Assembly: GCA_964584315.1 (NCBI GenBank)
Contig: CAZOZO010000005.1
Span: 1-64,000, forward strand
Direction of reading: 5' to 3'
DNA length: 64,000 bases
Source: CAXXOK01 sp964584315
GTDB lineage: Bacteria > Bacillota > Clostridia > Christensenellales > Aristaeellaceae
Both the position numbers and the translations under genes were made by a program. Below are positions 7,090-15,371 of this stretch, piece by piece; the first letter of the stretch is position 1, and each line of letters starts with the position of its first letter. A model generated the notes under the pieces. The model was not told the origin of the DNA and made no database searches. It saw only the letters and a list, made by a program, of their open reading frames with translations.

Positions 7090-9885
7090 TCAGTATGCGC
7101 TCGCCATCGCCTGTGTGAGTTGCGCCATGGCACCCGCCACGTCCGCGCTGCTGGGCGAGGCACTGTCGATGATCGTTTGCAGGTTGCCGATGGCCCAGCT
7201 GATGTTCTGGTAGGCGGCGCTGTTCGCATCGATGCTGCCCAACAGGCTTTGCGCGCTCTGGATCAGGGTTTGCGCGTCGGGGATCAGGGTATTGGACACA
7301 ACAGGGTCGTTTTGCGCGGGCGTGTCTACATAGCCGCCCTGGTGCAGCGGGCAAAGCGACGTGGAAGCTGCGCCCAGATATTCCGCGATCACGGGGCCGT
7401 AGGTGGGGTCGTTCACGTATTTGTAAAGGGGGTGGCCCTGCGGGATCACCACCACGCCGCGGTTTACAACGGTGGGGCAGTAGGGCGTGGCGATCATGTT
7501 GCTGTCTGCGCATACGGCGAGGCTCTGGTGCATTTGGCACTGCACGGTGGGCACGGTGGGCGTGTACCAGTAGTCGGTCACGGTGCCATAGCCCATTACG
7601 TCGTTGCGGCATGCGTCGGTGGCCAGCTGGCCGCTCACAGCGCAGGTGGTCACGCGGGTGAGGCCGTAGCTCTCGGGCTCGCCGTCGAGGATGTTCTGGT
7701 TGGGCAGGTTCTTGGCCTTGTGGATGGCGGCCATGTAGCTCTGCCACAGCAGCGTCGCGCTGTTGCCGCCCGAAGCCTTGGAGGAGAGAGGCTTGTAGTT
7801 GTCGTGCCCGATCCACAGCGAGGAACTGTACCACCCCGTGAGGCCCACGAAGCAGATGCCGCGCTGGTCACTGTTGGTGCCGGTCTTGCCCGCCACGGTC
7901 TGCCCGCTGATCTTGGCGTTGGTAGCCGTGCCGCCGCTCACCACGCCCTTGAGCATATCCACCATGAGCCACGCGGTGGAGGGACGGAACACCTGCCGAC
8001 GCTCCTGCTGTTGATGGCTGTCCCACACGACGTTGCCTTCGCTGTCTGAAATGCCCAGAAAGGAGATGGGCTTTTGGTACACGCCGCCGTTGCCCAAAAC
8101 GCCAAAGCCAACAGCCATCTGCACCGGCGTGATGCCGCTGGAGCCCAGCGACAGGCCGAAAGGCGTCGCGTCGATATGATCGCGGTCAATACCCAGTTTC
8201 AGCAGAAAATCCACCGACCGATCCACGCCCACCATGCCCAGCAGGGTCTGCGCGGCGCTCACGTTCTGGCTGCGCTTCACGGCCTCGCGCAGCGTGGCGG
8301 GGCCTGTGTATCCGCCACCGCCGAAGTTCTTGGGCCAGCCGTCTTTGCCGTCGTTGTTCCTCCAGCCGCTGATGGGCACGGGGATGTTGTACACGATGCT
8401 GGCGGGCGATGCGCCCAGCTCGATGGCCGGCGCGTATACGGACAAAGGCTTGATGGCCGAGCCCACGGGCATCTTCATGTCCGTGGCGCGGTTGAGTGTC
8501 TTGCGCTGGGTGGGGGGCGTGCGCCCGCCCACGATGGCCTTCAACTCGCCCGTGCGGTAGTCCAGCACCACGGCGGCGGCCTGCGGCTGCACTACCTCGG
8601 TGTAGCTGCCATCGCTGTTTTTGGCACGGTACACCTTGTCGCTGGGGTCGCGCAGGGCAGGATATTTGGTCCAGTTCTCCAGCGTGTCCTCGACGATTTT
8701 CTGTATCTGCGTGTCAATGGCGAGCGTTACGCGGTAGCCGCCGGTACGCAGCTCATTTTCCATCTTGTAGCGGTTCTCGCTGGTGTCCTCCAGCCCGTTC
8801 AGGGTCAGGAAGCAATCCACTACTTCCTTGACGGCGTACTCCACATAATGCGCGTAGGGATACATGCCCTCGCCCTCTGTGGTGGAAGTCTCCAGCACCG
8901 CGGCGGTGGCGGGGTTCAGCGCCTGCTGAAAATCCTCATAGGTAATGAACTCGCTCTCGTACATGCAGCGCAGCACGTAATCGGTGCGGTCGTTTGTCAG
9001 CTTGGCATAGTCCGTCTGGTCGGAGCGGCGCGTGAAGAAATTGCGGCGAGGGTTGTAATAGTAGGGGTTGTTGGTGAGGCCTGCGAGCATCGCGCACTCC
9101 CGTAGGCTCAGCTCAGAGAGGCCCTTGCCGAAGTAGCCCTCCGCGGCTACCTCCACGCCGTAATAGTTTTCGCCCATGTAGATGGTGTTCAGGTAGCACT
9201 CGAGGATCTGATCCTTGGTATACATGGTCTCCAGCTGCATGGCAAGGTAGGCTTCCTGAATCTTGCGCTTGTAGCTCAGTTCGCTGCTGAGCAGCGTATT
9301 TTTGATCAACTGCTGGGTGATGGTAGAGCCGCCCTGGTTGGTGTTGGAAACCAGGTTTTGCACGAAAGAACCCACGATGCGCTTGAGATCCACGCCGTTG
9401 TGGGTGTAAAAGCGCGAGTCCTCCACGGCCACAAAAGCATGCTGGAGGTTCACGGGCATCTGTGCAATGCTGACCATCACGCGGTTCTCGGTGCCCTTAT
9501 AATCGGTGATCACGTTGCCGTCCGCATCATAGATGAAGCTGGTGCGATCCTGCTCGCTCAGCTGGGCCAAATCGAGCGTGGGGGCCGTTTCCACATACGC
9601 CTTGGCGATGCCCAGCACCGCTCCTGCCAGCGCAAGGCCCACCAGCAGCGTCAGCAGCAGCGCGAAGCGGAAGGCGTTCACCAGTACGGACAGGATAAAG
9701 TTGGGCTTGCCCAGACGCGGCTTGAATATGGTGAAACGCCGGGCGCGGCGGAAAGCCGGGCCGTCCTGCGGGGGCGTCTGGTAGGCGGGGTCGTCCTCAT
9801 AGAGGGGCTGGGGTACGCCGTCCACCGTATAGACGGGTTCGCCCGTATCGTATTCCGCGTTGGGGTCGAACGGCGGCTGGTACAA
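7090..9885 (-). CDS. Class A bifunctional penicillin-binding protein 1A
   Basis: Membrane-anchored enzyme with glycosyltransferase (GT51) and transpeptidase domains. The GT51 motifs EDSRFYTHNGVDLKR, GGSTITQQLIKN and the later ECYLNTIYMG are intact. The transpeptidase has the serine of SAIK, SQN and KTGT. One N-terminal helix lies near residues 50-75. After the transpeptidase comes an unusual Cys-containing extracytoplasmic segment (TTCAVSG, DACRND, VQCQMH, CADSN, PYCPTV, LCPLHQGG) and a helical tail. The frame could begin at an ATG at 9924, but GGGAGG at 9892-9897 sits 6-9 bases before a TTG at 9885, and the promoter's predicted start is only a few bases upstream of that ATG. I therefore take the TTG start (about 931 residues, beginning MYQPPFD). 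Confidence 0.92.
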   Translation of the reverse strand: MYQPPFDPNAEYDTGEPVYTVDGVPQPLYEDDPAYQTPPQDGPAFRRARRFTIFKPRLGKPNFILSVLVNAFRFALLLTLLVGLALAGAVLGIAKAYVETAPTLDLAQLSEQDRTSFIYDADGNVITDYKGTENRVMVSIAQMPVNLQHAFVAVEDSRFYTHNGVDLKRIVGSFVQNLVSNTNQGGSTITQQLIKNTLLSSELSYKRKIQEAYLAMQLETMYTKDQILECYLNTIYMGENYYGVEVAAEGYFGKGLSELSLRECAMLAGLTNNPYYYNPRRNFFTRRSDQTDYAKLTNDRTDYVLRCMYESEFITYEDFQQALNPATAAVLETSTTEGEGMYPYAHYVEYAVKEVVDCFLTLNGLEDTSENRYKMENELRTGGYRVTLAIDTQIQKIVEDTLENWTKYPALRDPSDKVYRAKNSDGSYTEVVQPQAAAVVLDYRTGELKAIVGGRTPPTQRKTLNRATDMKMPVGSAIKPLSVYAPAIELGASPASIVYNIPVPISGWRNNDGKDGWPKNFGGGGYTGPATLREAVKRSQNVSAAQTLLGMVGVDRSVDFLLKLGIDRDHIDATPFGLSLGSSGITPVQMAVGFGVLGNGGVYQKPISFLGISDSEGNVVWDSHQQQERRQVFRPSTAWLMVDMLKGVVSGGTATNAKISGQTVAGKTGTNSDQRGICFVGLTGWYSSSLWIGHDNYKPLSSKASGGNSATLLWQSYMAAIHKAKNLPNQNILDGEPESYGLTRVTTCAVSGQLATDACRNDVMGYGTVTDYWYTPTVPTVQCQMHQSLAVCADSNMIATPYCPTVVNRGVVVIPQGHPLYKYVNDPTYGPVIAEYLGAASTSLCPLHQGGYVDTPAQNDPVVSNTLIPDAQTLIQSAQSLLGSIDANSAAYQNISWAIGNLQTIIDSASPSSADVAGAMAQLTQAMASAY

Positions 9886-9933
9886 CGTCGAAAACCTCCC
9901 TCGGCGCGCCGGATGCGTGCGCATACCAAAGGG

Positions 9934-9961
9934 ATTATACCACAGGCGGCGGGGTTTTCAA
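9934..9961 (-). promoter_or_regulatory. Promoter of the class A PBP gene
   Basis: On the minus strand, TTGAAA (9956-9961), a 16-base spacer and TATAAT (9934-9939). Transcription would start near 9927, giving a roughly 40-base leader to the TTG start at 9885, whose ribosome site is GGGAGG. Confidence 0.8.
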
Positions 9962-10102
9962 AGCACCGGGGCGGGCGGCCAACGGGGCGTCGAGGCGCGC
10001 CCTGCCGCATGGCGGACGGTTTTCCGCGCGCGGGCGGCAGGGTTTCATACGTGTAAAACGTTGCATATCATGGGTGAAGGGCCCCGCGCAAGGCGTTTTC
10101 GC

Positions 10103-10131
10103 TTGACACGCCATGGCGGATGAACTACAAT
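10103..10131 (+). promoter_or_regulatory. Promoter of the Ig-repeat/Tyr-rich-tail protein
   Basis: TTGACA (10103-10108), a 17-base spacer and TACAAT (10126-10131). The leader to the GTG at 10275 is about 137 bases and contains short G+C-rich inverted repeats (for example CCGCCCGACGGGCGG at about 10171) without a clear riboswitch fold. The rest of the 9925-10274 gap holds this promoter and the divergent PBP promoter; no gene is seen there. Confidence 0.85.
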
Positions 10132-10274
10132 AGCTAAAGAACCTTGGCCGTTCTACACAGGCGCACACCCGCCCGACGGGCGGAGGGCTTTCCGGCATTT
10201 GCAGTTTCACACGCGGGGGCAAGCCGCCGCCCGCGGATCATCATCGGCTTGAAGATGCCGAAGGGAGGTAGGGC

Positions 10275-12743
10275 GTGCCTCGCAACGCCCGAGCGAATAT
10301 GAAACGAAAACTGCTCGTCGCGGCGCTTCTGCTCGCCGCAGCGATCCTGATGGGCGGTGTGGCGCTGGCAGCGGACGACCCCATCGTTTGCAGCATGGAG
10401 GTATCGCCCAGCAGCCTTGCCGCGCCCGGCGATGTCACGGTCACCATCACCGTGTCCAACTCCGGCGATACGGACATGAAGGACCCGCTCACGCTGTATA
10501 GCCCCACCAGCGAGATCGTTTCCGACTTTGGCGACAAGGGCTCAGTCACGCTCAAGGCGGGCGAGGTAAAAACCTGGACGGGTACGTGGGCCGTGAACCA
10601 GCGCACGCTGGATAACGGGCAGATCGTGTTTTTCGTCAAGTATTTCCTCTATAAAGACAACGGCGAGAAGGAAGCGCAGAGCCAGCCCATCCGCGGCAAG
10701 CTGAACGTGACCGAGGCCAAGACCGACATCGAGATCAAGCGCACCATCAGCCCTGGCACCGCGCGCGAGGGCCAGGCGGTGACCATCCTTTACGATATCG
10801 TGAACACCGGCACCGTGCCGCTCAAGAGCATCACCATCACCGAGAACAAGGACGTGGCCAAGAAGGCCGTTTCCGTCGCGGACGAGCTGAAGCCCGGCGA
10901 GGCCGCGCAGGTCAAGTTCCCCGTTACCATGGGCAAGAAGAACCTGGTCAGCAACGCGACCATCACTTACCTGAGCGGCGACAGCAAGGACAAGCAGACC
11001 CAAACGGTGGACGAGCAAACCATCACCTACGGCGAGGCGGCGCTGACTGCCAAGCTGACTGCCAGCAGCAAGGGCGTGGCCATCAACGGCAAGGTGACCC
11101 TCACGCTGGAGCTGAAAAACGGCGGCAACGTCAACTATACCGATGTTCGCGTGAGCGATAATACGCTGGGTGAGGTGTTTACCAACCAGGAGCTGGCCGC
11201 AGGCGGCACGCTCAAGCTGGAAAAAGAGATCACCCTGACGCAAACGACCGACTACCAGTTTCATATCGTCGCCATCGACAACACGGGCACCGAGGTATCG
11301 CTGGATTCCGACTCCATCACCATTTCGGCGGTGGACCCCAGCAAGATGGTGCACCTGAACGTGACCGCTGCCGCGGACCGCACCGAGGTCTACACGCAGC
11401 CGGGCATCGTGCGCTTTACCGTGACGGTGGAGAACGACAGCCAGATCGACGCCACCGATGTGACCGTCTACCACGGCGGCGTGCGTATCTATACCTTCCC
11501 GTCCATACCGGCGGGGCAGAGCCGCAAGCTAACGCGCGACGCGGCCCTCAGCATGGCGGGCAAGTACCAGTTTACCGCTGTGACCGTGGACGCGCTGCAA
11601 AACTCCAACAGCTTTGTGAGCAACGAGATACAGATTGCCTTCGAGGTGCCCACGCCCGCGCCCGCGACCCCCACGCCGCCCGCGGTGCCCACAGCCGAGC
11701 CCACCTACCAGATGGTGACCGTGCCCAAGATGAATGACCCGAGCGTCGCGCCGCTGGCCAAGACCTTCGCGCGCGTGTTCCTGCCGATGATGTACATCGC
11801 CATCGCGCTGCTGGCGGGCGCGGGCGTGCTGCTGGCGCTGGCCACCAAGAAGCGCATGGATCAGAAGCGCGCCTCCGAGGCGGCGCTGGATCACCTTGAC
11901 CGTGCCAAGCGCAGGGATTATGCCACCCCCGGCGAGGAGGACGAGCCGACCCCGCCCCCGCAGCCCGCAAAACCTGCCGCACCCCCGCCCGGCGTCGCGC
12001 CCCGCAAGCCGGACGCTGCCCCGAAGGCCGAGTCCGCGGAGGATATCGAACTGCCGCACATGAAGTATGTGCGCAACGCCTACCAGCGCAGCGCCACCGA
12101 GCGCACCGGTGGCTATGGCAAGAGCAGCATCTATGACGAGGATCCGCTGGTCAGCAACGATGGGAACAGCGCGAAGGCGGATGATGAGGATCTGTACCAC
12201 ACCTACGGCAGTGACCGTGACCTGCCGCCCGTGCGCACCGTGAACCCCGCGAAGGCGGCTCCCAAGCCCAAGGGCTGGCAGGCCTACCAGAAGCGCCCGG
12301 AAGCGGAAGCCTCCGCGCCCGGTTATGACGCGCACGCAGCGTACCGCCCCGCGAAGGGCCAGACCGCCGTGGATGATGCCGCCTATCAGAGTGGCGCTGA
12401 TTATGCCGCGGACGACCCCTACGCCCCCTACGACGGTCAAGCCTATCCAGAGGAGCAGGGTTACGATGCCTACACCGCTTACGCGGAAGATGGCGAAGGC
12501 GGCTATGAAGGCCAGCAGGCCGATTACCACCAGGACGACGGCTACGTGAGCGACCCGCTGGGCTATGGCGCGCAGGATGGATACGCAGACCCACAAGCCG
12601 CCTACGACGACCCCGCCTACGACGCGGGCGCAAATGGCTATGAAGGCGGCTATGGCGCGCAGCCGGACGCCGACCCCTACCGGAGCGCCCCTGACAGCCG
12701 TGCTTCTACAGGCCGCACACACCGCCGCAGCGACCGCAAGTAA
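10275..12743 (+). CDS. Membrane protein: Ig-like repeats, one TM, Tyr/Asp-rich cytoplasmic tail
   Basis: No specific function recognised. The GTG start is 6 bases after GGGAGG (10263-10268). The 822-residue product has a basic start and signal peptide (cleavage likely near ALAADD, about residue 35), then about four repeats of roughly 100 residues with the look of CARDB/COG1361-type Ig-like domains (VTVTITVSNSGDTDMKD, VTILYDIVNTGTVPLKS, VTLTLELKNGGNVNYTD, VRFTVTVENDSQIDATD). A Pro/Thr linker and one transmembrane helix (about 503-522) with a basic stop-transfer KKRMDQKR follow. The remaining 300 residues are cytoplasmic and disordered: Pro/Ala-rich, then residues 684-802 with 20 tyrosines interspersed with Asp, Gly and Ala. 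It may be an envelope-sensing or scaffold protein. Transcribed alone between its own promoter and terminator. Confidence 0.85.
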   Translation: MPRNARANMKRKLLVAALLLAAAILMGGVALAADDPIVCSMEVSPSSLAAPGDVTVTITVSNSGDTDMKDPLTLYSPTSEIVSDFGDKGSVTLKAGEVKTWTGTWAVNQRTLDNGQIVFFVKYFLYKDNGEKEAQSQPIRGKLNVTEAKTDIEIKRTISPGTAREGQAVTILYDIVNTGTVPLKSITITENKDVAKKAVSVADELKPGEAAQVKFPVTMGKKNLVSNATITYLSGDSKDKQTQTVDEQTITYGEAALTAKLTASSKGVAINGKVTLTLELKNGGNVNYTDVRVSDNTLGEVFTNQELAAGGTLKLEKEITLTQTTDYQFHIVAIDNTGTEVSLDSDSITISAVDPSKMVHLNVTAAADRTEVYTQPGIVRFTVTVENDSQIDATDVTVYHGGVRIYTFPSIPAGQSRKLTRDAALSMAGKYQFTAVTVDALQNSNSFVSNEIQIAFEVPTPAPATPTPPAVPTAEPTYQMVTVPKMNDPSVAPLAKTFARVFLPMMYIAIALLAGAGVLLALATKKRMDQKRASEAALDHLDRAKRRDYATPGEEDEPTPPPQPAKPAAPPPGVAPRKPDAAPKAESAEDIELPHMKYVRNAYQRSATERTGGYGKSSIYDEDPLVSNDGNSAKADDEDLYHTYGSDRDLPPVRTVNPAKAAPKPKGWQAYQKRPEAEASAPGYDAHAAYRPAKGQTAVDDAAYQSGADYAADDPYAPYDGQAYPEEQGYDAYTAYAEDGEGGYEGQQADYHQDDGYVSDPLGYGAQDGYADPQAAYDDPAYDAGANGYEGGYGAQPDADPYRSAPDSRASTGRTHRRSDRK

Positions 12744-12755
12744 TGTTCATCCGAA

Positions 12756-12793
12756 GGCCGCCCGGGGGCATCCGCCCCCGGGCGGCCGTTTGT
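12756..12793 (+). terminator. Intrinsic terminator
   Basis: Perfect 13-base-pair stem GGCCGCCCGGGGG (12756-12768) with CCCCCGGGCGGCC (12775-12787) and a six-base loop, followed by GTTTG. The T-tract is short, but the stem is very strong and the position, 12 bases after the Ig-repeat gene, fits. Confidence 0.8.
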
Positions 12794-12821
12794 ATGCACG
12801 GGGCCGGACCGCTTTTCAGGC

Positions 12822-12850
12822 TTGTTTTTCGCGCAAAGCCCTTGTATAAT
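12822..12850 (+). promoter_or_regulatory. Promoter of the DUF2461 gene
   Basis: TTGTTT (12822-12827), a 17-base spacer and a consensus TATAAT (12845-12850), 30 bases upstream of the ATG at 12880. Confidence 0.75.
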
Positions 12851-12879
12851 AAGGGTAACGCGAAAGGGTGAGCTTGCGT

Positions 12880-13572
12880 ATGTTTAAAGGGTTTCCCGAG
12901 GAAACGATCCGCTTCTTTCTGGAACTCTCGTTCCATAACGACGCGACGTTTTTTGAAGCGCACCGACAGGAGTACGAAAAGTATGTGCGCGAGCCGTTCT
13001 ATGCCTTCATCGAGGCGATGGCGCCCGCCGTGCGGCAGGTCGCGGACGATATGGACGTGCGTCCCGCCAAGTGCCTCGCGCGCATCCGGCGTGACACCCG
13101 CTTCACCAAGGACAAGACCCCATACCGAGACCACATGTGGCTCTTGTTCCGGCGCAGCGGCGAGGACAGGGCCACTTCCGCCATGTACTGGTTTGAGCTT
13201 TCGCCGCGCGAGGTGGAGTGGGGGCTGGGCTTTTGGGACAATAACCGCCCCGCCATGGACGCACTGCGCAAGCGCATCCGCGAAAAGCCGGATGAGGTGC
13301 TAAAGGCGCTGGCCGACGCGCGCGTGCCCGACGAAGGGCTTGACCTGTTCGGCGAGCGCTATGGCCGTATGGCGACCCCGCCGGAGCTGCCGCAGGCGCT
13401 CAAGGAGATATACCCCCTTCGGGAGCTGTACATAAAGCGCACGAATATCCCGCTCAAGGCTGCCTATACGCCGGAGATCGTGGAACTCTGCGCGGCGGAT
13501 ATCACCCGCCTTGCCCCCGTGTACCACCTGCTGCGCAAAGCGGCGGACGAGGGCATGGCCGCCGAACCCTAG
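12880..13572 (+). CDS. DUF2461 (TIGR02453-like) family protein
   Basis: About 230 residues. Matches the DUF2461 pattern from memory: FKGFPEETIRFFLEL at the start, then NDATFFEAHRQEYEKYVREPF, RIRRDTRFTKDKTPYRDHMWL and GLGFWDNNRPAMDALR. The family is widespread, soluble and of unknown biochemical function. An in-frame GTG at 12868 is possible, but AAAGGGTGA at 12863-12871 is well spaced for the ATG at 12880. The gene has its own TATAAT promoter and is followed after 73 bases by the phosphohexomutase gene, which has its own strong ribosome site; cotranscription is plausible. Confidence 0.82.
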   Translation: MFKGFPEETIRFFLELSFHNDATFFEAHRQEYEKYVREPFYAFIEAMAPAVRQVADDMDVRPAKCLARIRRDTRFTKDKTPYRDHMWLLFRRSGEDRATSAMYWFELSPREVEWGLGFWDNNRPAMDALRKRIREKPDEVLKALADARVPDEGLDLFGERYGRMATPPELPQALKEIYPLRELYIKRTNIPLKAAYTPEIVELCAADITRLAPVYHLLRKAADEGMAAEP

Positions 13573-13645
13573 CGGGAGCGGCTGAATGATGAGGCTTGCA
13601 CCGGCTGCCGCGCACCTGCGCGGGGCTTGACCGAAAGGAGCTTTT

Positions 13646-15151
13646 ATGGATCTGAAGGCACTCAAGAGCGGCTCGGACGTGCGCGGCGTCGCCGTCGGGG
13701 ACGACGCTACCCTGACGACCGCGGTGGCCCGCTCGCTTGGCGCTGCGTTTGCGCATTTTATCGCGGAAAAGGAAAAACTGCCCCTGGAACAGGTGACCAT
13801 CGCCATCGGGCGTGACAGTCGCGTATCCGGTCCCGATCTTTTGGCGGCGACGGCAGCGGGCATCACATCTACGGGCGCGACCGCCCACGACTATGGCATG
13901 TGCACCACGCCCGCCATGTACATGGCGATTTTGACCGAGGGATTTGCACCCACGGGCTCGGTCATGGTCACGGCCAGCCACCACCCCTGGAAGCTGAACG
14001 GCCTCAAGTTTTTCACCAAGGAAGGCGGCCTGGGCTTCCACGAGCTGGATGACCTGCTGGCGCTGGCGGAGCGCCTGCCCGCCGAGGAACTCGCCAAGAA
14101 TGGCAAGGTCATGCAGGTGCCTTTCCTACCCCGCTACGCAGAGTCGCTCAAACAGCTGATCGTCGACGGGGTCAATCCCGAGGTGGCCAAGCCGCTTTTG
14201 GGCCTGCACGTGGTGGTGGACGCGGGCAACGGCGCGGGCGGTTTTTATGCGCAAATGCTTGAAAGCCTGGGCGCGTGGGTGGAGGGCAGCCAGTTTTTGG
14301 AGCCGGACGGCCACTTCCCCAACCATGTGCCCAACCCAGAGAACGAGGAGGCCATGGCCTCGCTGACTGCCGCCGTGCTGCGCGTAGGCGCGGATGTGGG
14401 CGTGATCTTCGATACGGATTGCGACCGCGCCGCCATCGTGGACCGCACGGGCAAGGAGATCAACCGCAACCGCCTGATAGCGATGATCAGCGCCATTTTG
14501 CTTGAAAATGCGCCGGGTGCGACCATCGTGACCGACTCGGTCACCTCCAGCGGGTTGGCGGAGTTCATACAGGAGTGGGGCGGCGTGCACTACCGCTACA
14601 AGCGCGGCTACCGTAATGTGATCGACGAGGCCGTGCGCCTGAACGCAGCGGGCATCGACTGCCCGCTGGCCATCGAGACCAGTGGGCACGCGGCCCTGCG
14701 CGACAATCATTTTCTAGACGATGGCATGTATCTGGTCACGCTGCTGCTCATCAAGGCCATGCAGCTTAAGCAGCAGGATCGTGAGCTGGGCTCGCTGCTT
14801 GCTGGGCTCAAAGAGCCGGTGGAGAGCACGGAGATACGCCTGCCCATCCTGACGGAGAAGTTTGCGGCAACCGGTAAACTGGTGATCGAGCATGTGATGG
14901 ACTACGCGACCCGCAAGGCGGGCTGGCATATCGCGCCGGACAACCGCGAGGGTGTGCGCGTGGGCTTCGACCTGCTGGGCGGCCTGAACAACGGCTGGTT
15001 TTTGCTGCGCCTATCCGTGCACGACCCCGTGATGCCGCTCAACGTGGAGAGCGACGTGGCGGGCGGCGTCAAGCTGATTTTGTCCGAGCTGTATAAGGCG
15101 CTGGCCGGGTTGGAGGGCGTTGACCTGAAGCCGCTGGAGAAGGCGCTGTAA
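13646..15151 (+). CDS. Phosphomannomutase/phosphoglucomutase (alpha-D-phosphohexomutase)
   Basis: Interconverts hexose 1-phosphate and hexose 6-phosphate through a phosphoserine intermediate. The product has 501 residues with the four-domain pattern: active-site TASHHPW with Ser111, the metal loop DTDCDR, the sugar-specificity loop ETSGH, and a C-terminal phosphate-binding RLSVHDP segment. The ribosome site AAAGGAG precedes the ATG. It could supply glucose 1-phosphate or mannose 1-phosphate for envelope polymers. The GH65 enzymes nearby, if phosphorylases, release the beta anomer of glucose 1-phosphate, which this family does not normally use, so a direct metabolic link is doubtful. The specificity (glucose or mannose) cannot be set from sequence alone. 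Confidence 0.88.
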   Translation: MDLKALKSGSDVRGVAVGDDATLTTAVARSLGAAFAHFIAEKEKLPLEQVTIAIGRDSRVSGPDLLAATAAGITSTGATAHDYGMCTTPAMYMAILTEGFAPTGSVMVTASHHPWKLNGLKFFTKEGGLGFHELDDLLALAERLPAEELAKNGKVMQVPFLPRYAESLKQLIVDGVNPEVAKPLLGLHVVVDAGNGAGGFYAQMLESLGAWVEGSQFLEPDGHFPNHVPNPENEEAMASLTAAVLRVGADVGVIFDTDCDRAAIVDRTGKEINRNRLIAMISAILLENAPGATIVTDSVTSSGLAEFIQEWGGVHYRYKRGYRNVIDEAVRLNAAGIDCPLAIETSGHAALRDNHFLDDGMYLVTLLLIKAMQLKQQDRELGSLLAGLKEPVESTEIRLPILTEKFAATGKLVIEHVMDYATRKAGWHIAPDNREGVRVGFDLLGGLNNGWFLLRLSVHDPVMPLNVESDVAGGVKLILSELYKALAGLEGVDLKPLEKAL

Positions 15152-15237
15152 GGCAGGGAAACAGATACGGCTTGGAGCACAGGGTGACGGTGCATCGAAC
15201 GCAGCGGGAAGAAACTCCACTGTGGGGTTCCTTTCGC

Positions 15238-15266
15238 AAAAAAAAGGCGACGCATGGATGGTCGCC
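15238..15266 (-). terminator. Intrinsic terminator of the epimerase gene
   Basis: On the minus strand GGCGAC and GTCGCC (15246-15251 and 15261-15266) form a stem with a nine-base loop, followed by eight T residues (A tract 15238-15245 on the plus strand). Confidence 0.85.
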
Positions 15267-15281
15267 CTCTCATGAACAGAC

Positions 15282-15331
15282 ACGCGAAGCACGGGAGCCG
15301 CGCCGAATGGCGCGGCTCCCGTGCTTCGCGT
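15282..15331. repeat. 23-bp perfect inverted repeat without T-tract
   Basis: ACGCGAAGCACGGGAGCC... (15282-15304) pairs perfectly with 15309-15331 across a GAAT loop. It lies between the convergent mutase and epimerase genes. It could terminate the mutase transcript or protect its 3' end, but there is no poly-T on either side, so it is listed as a repeat. Confidence 0.85.
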
Positions 15332-15371
15332 TGCAGACGCAACGGATATGACCGGATTCGCGGCCTCTTGC

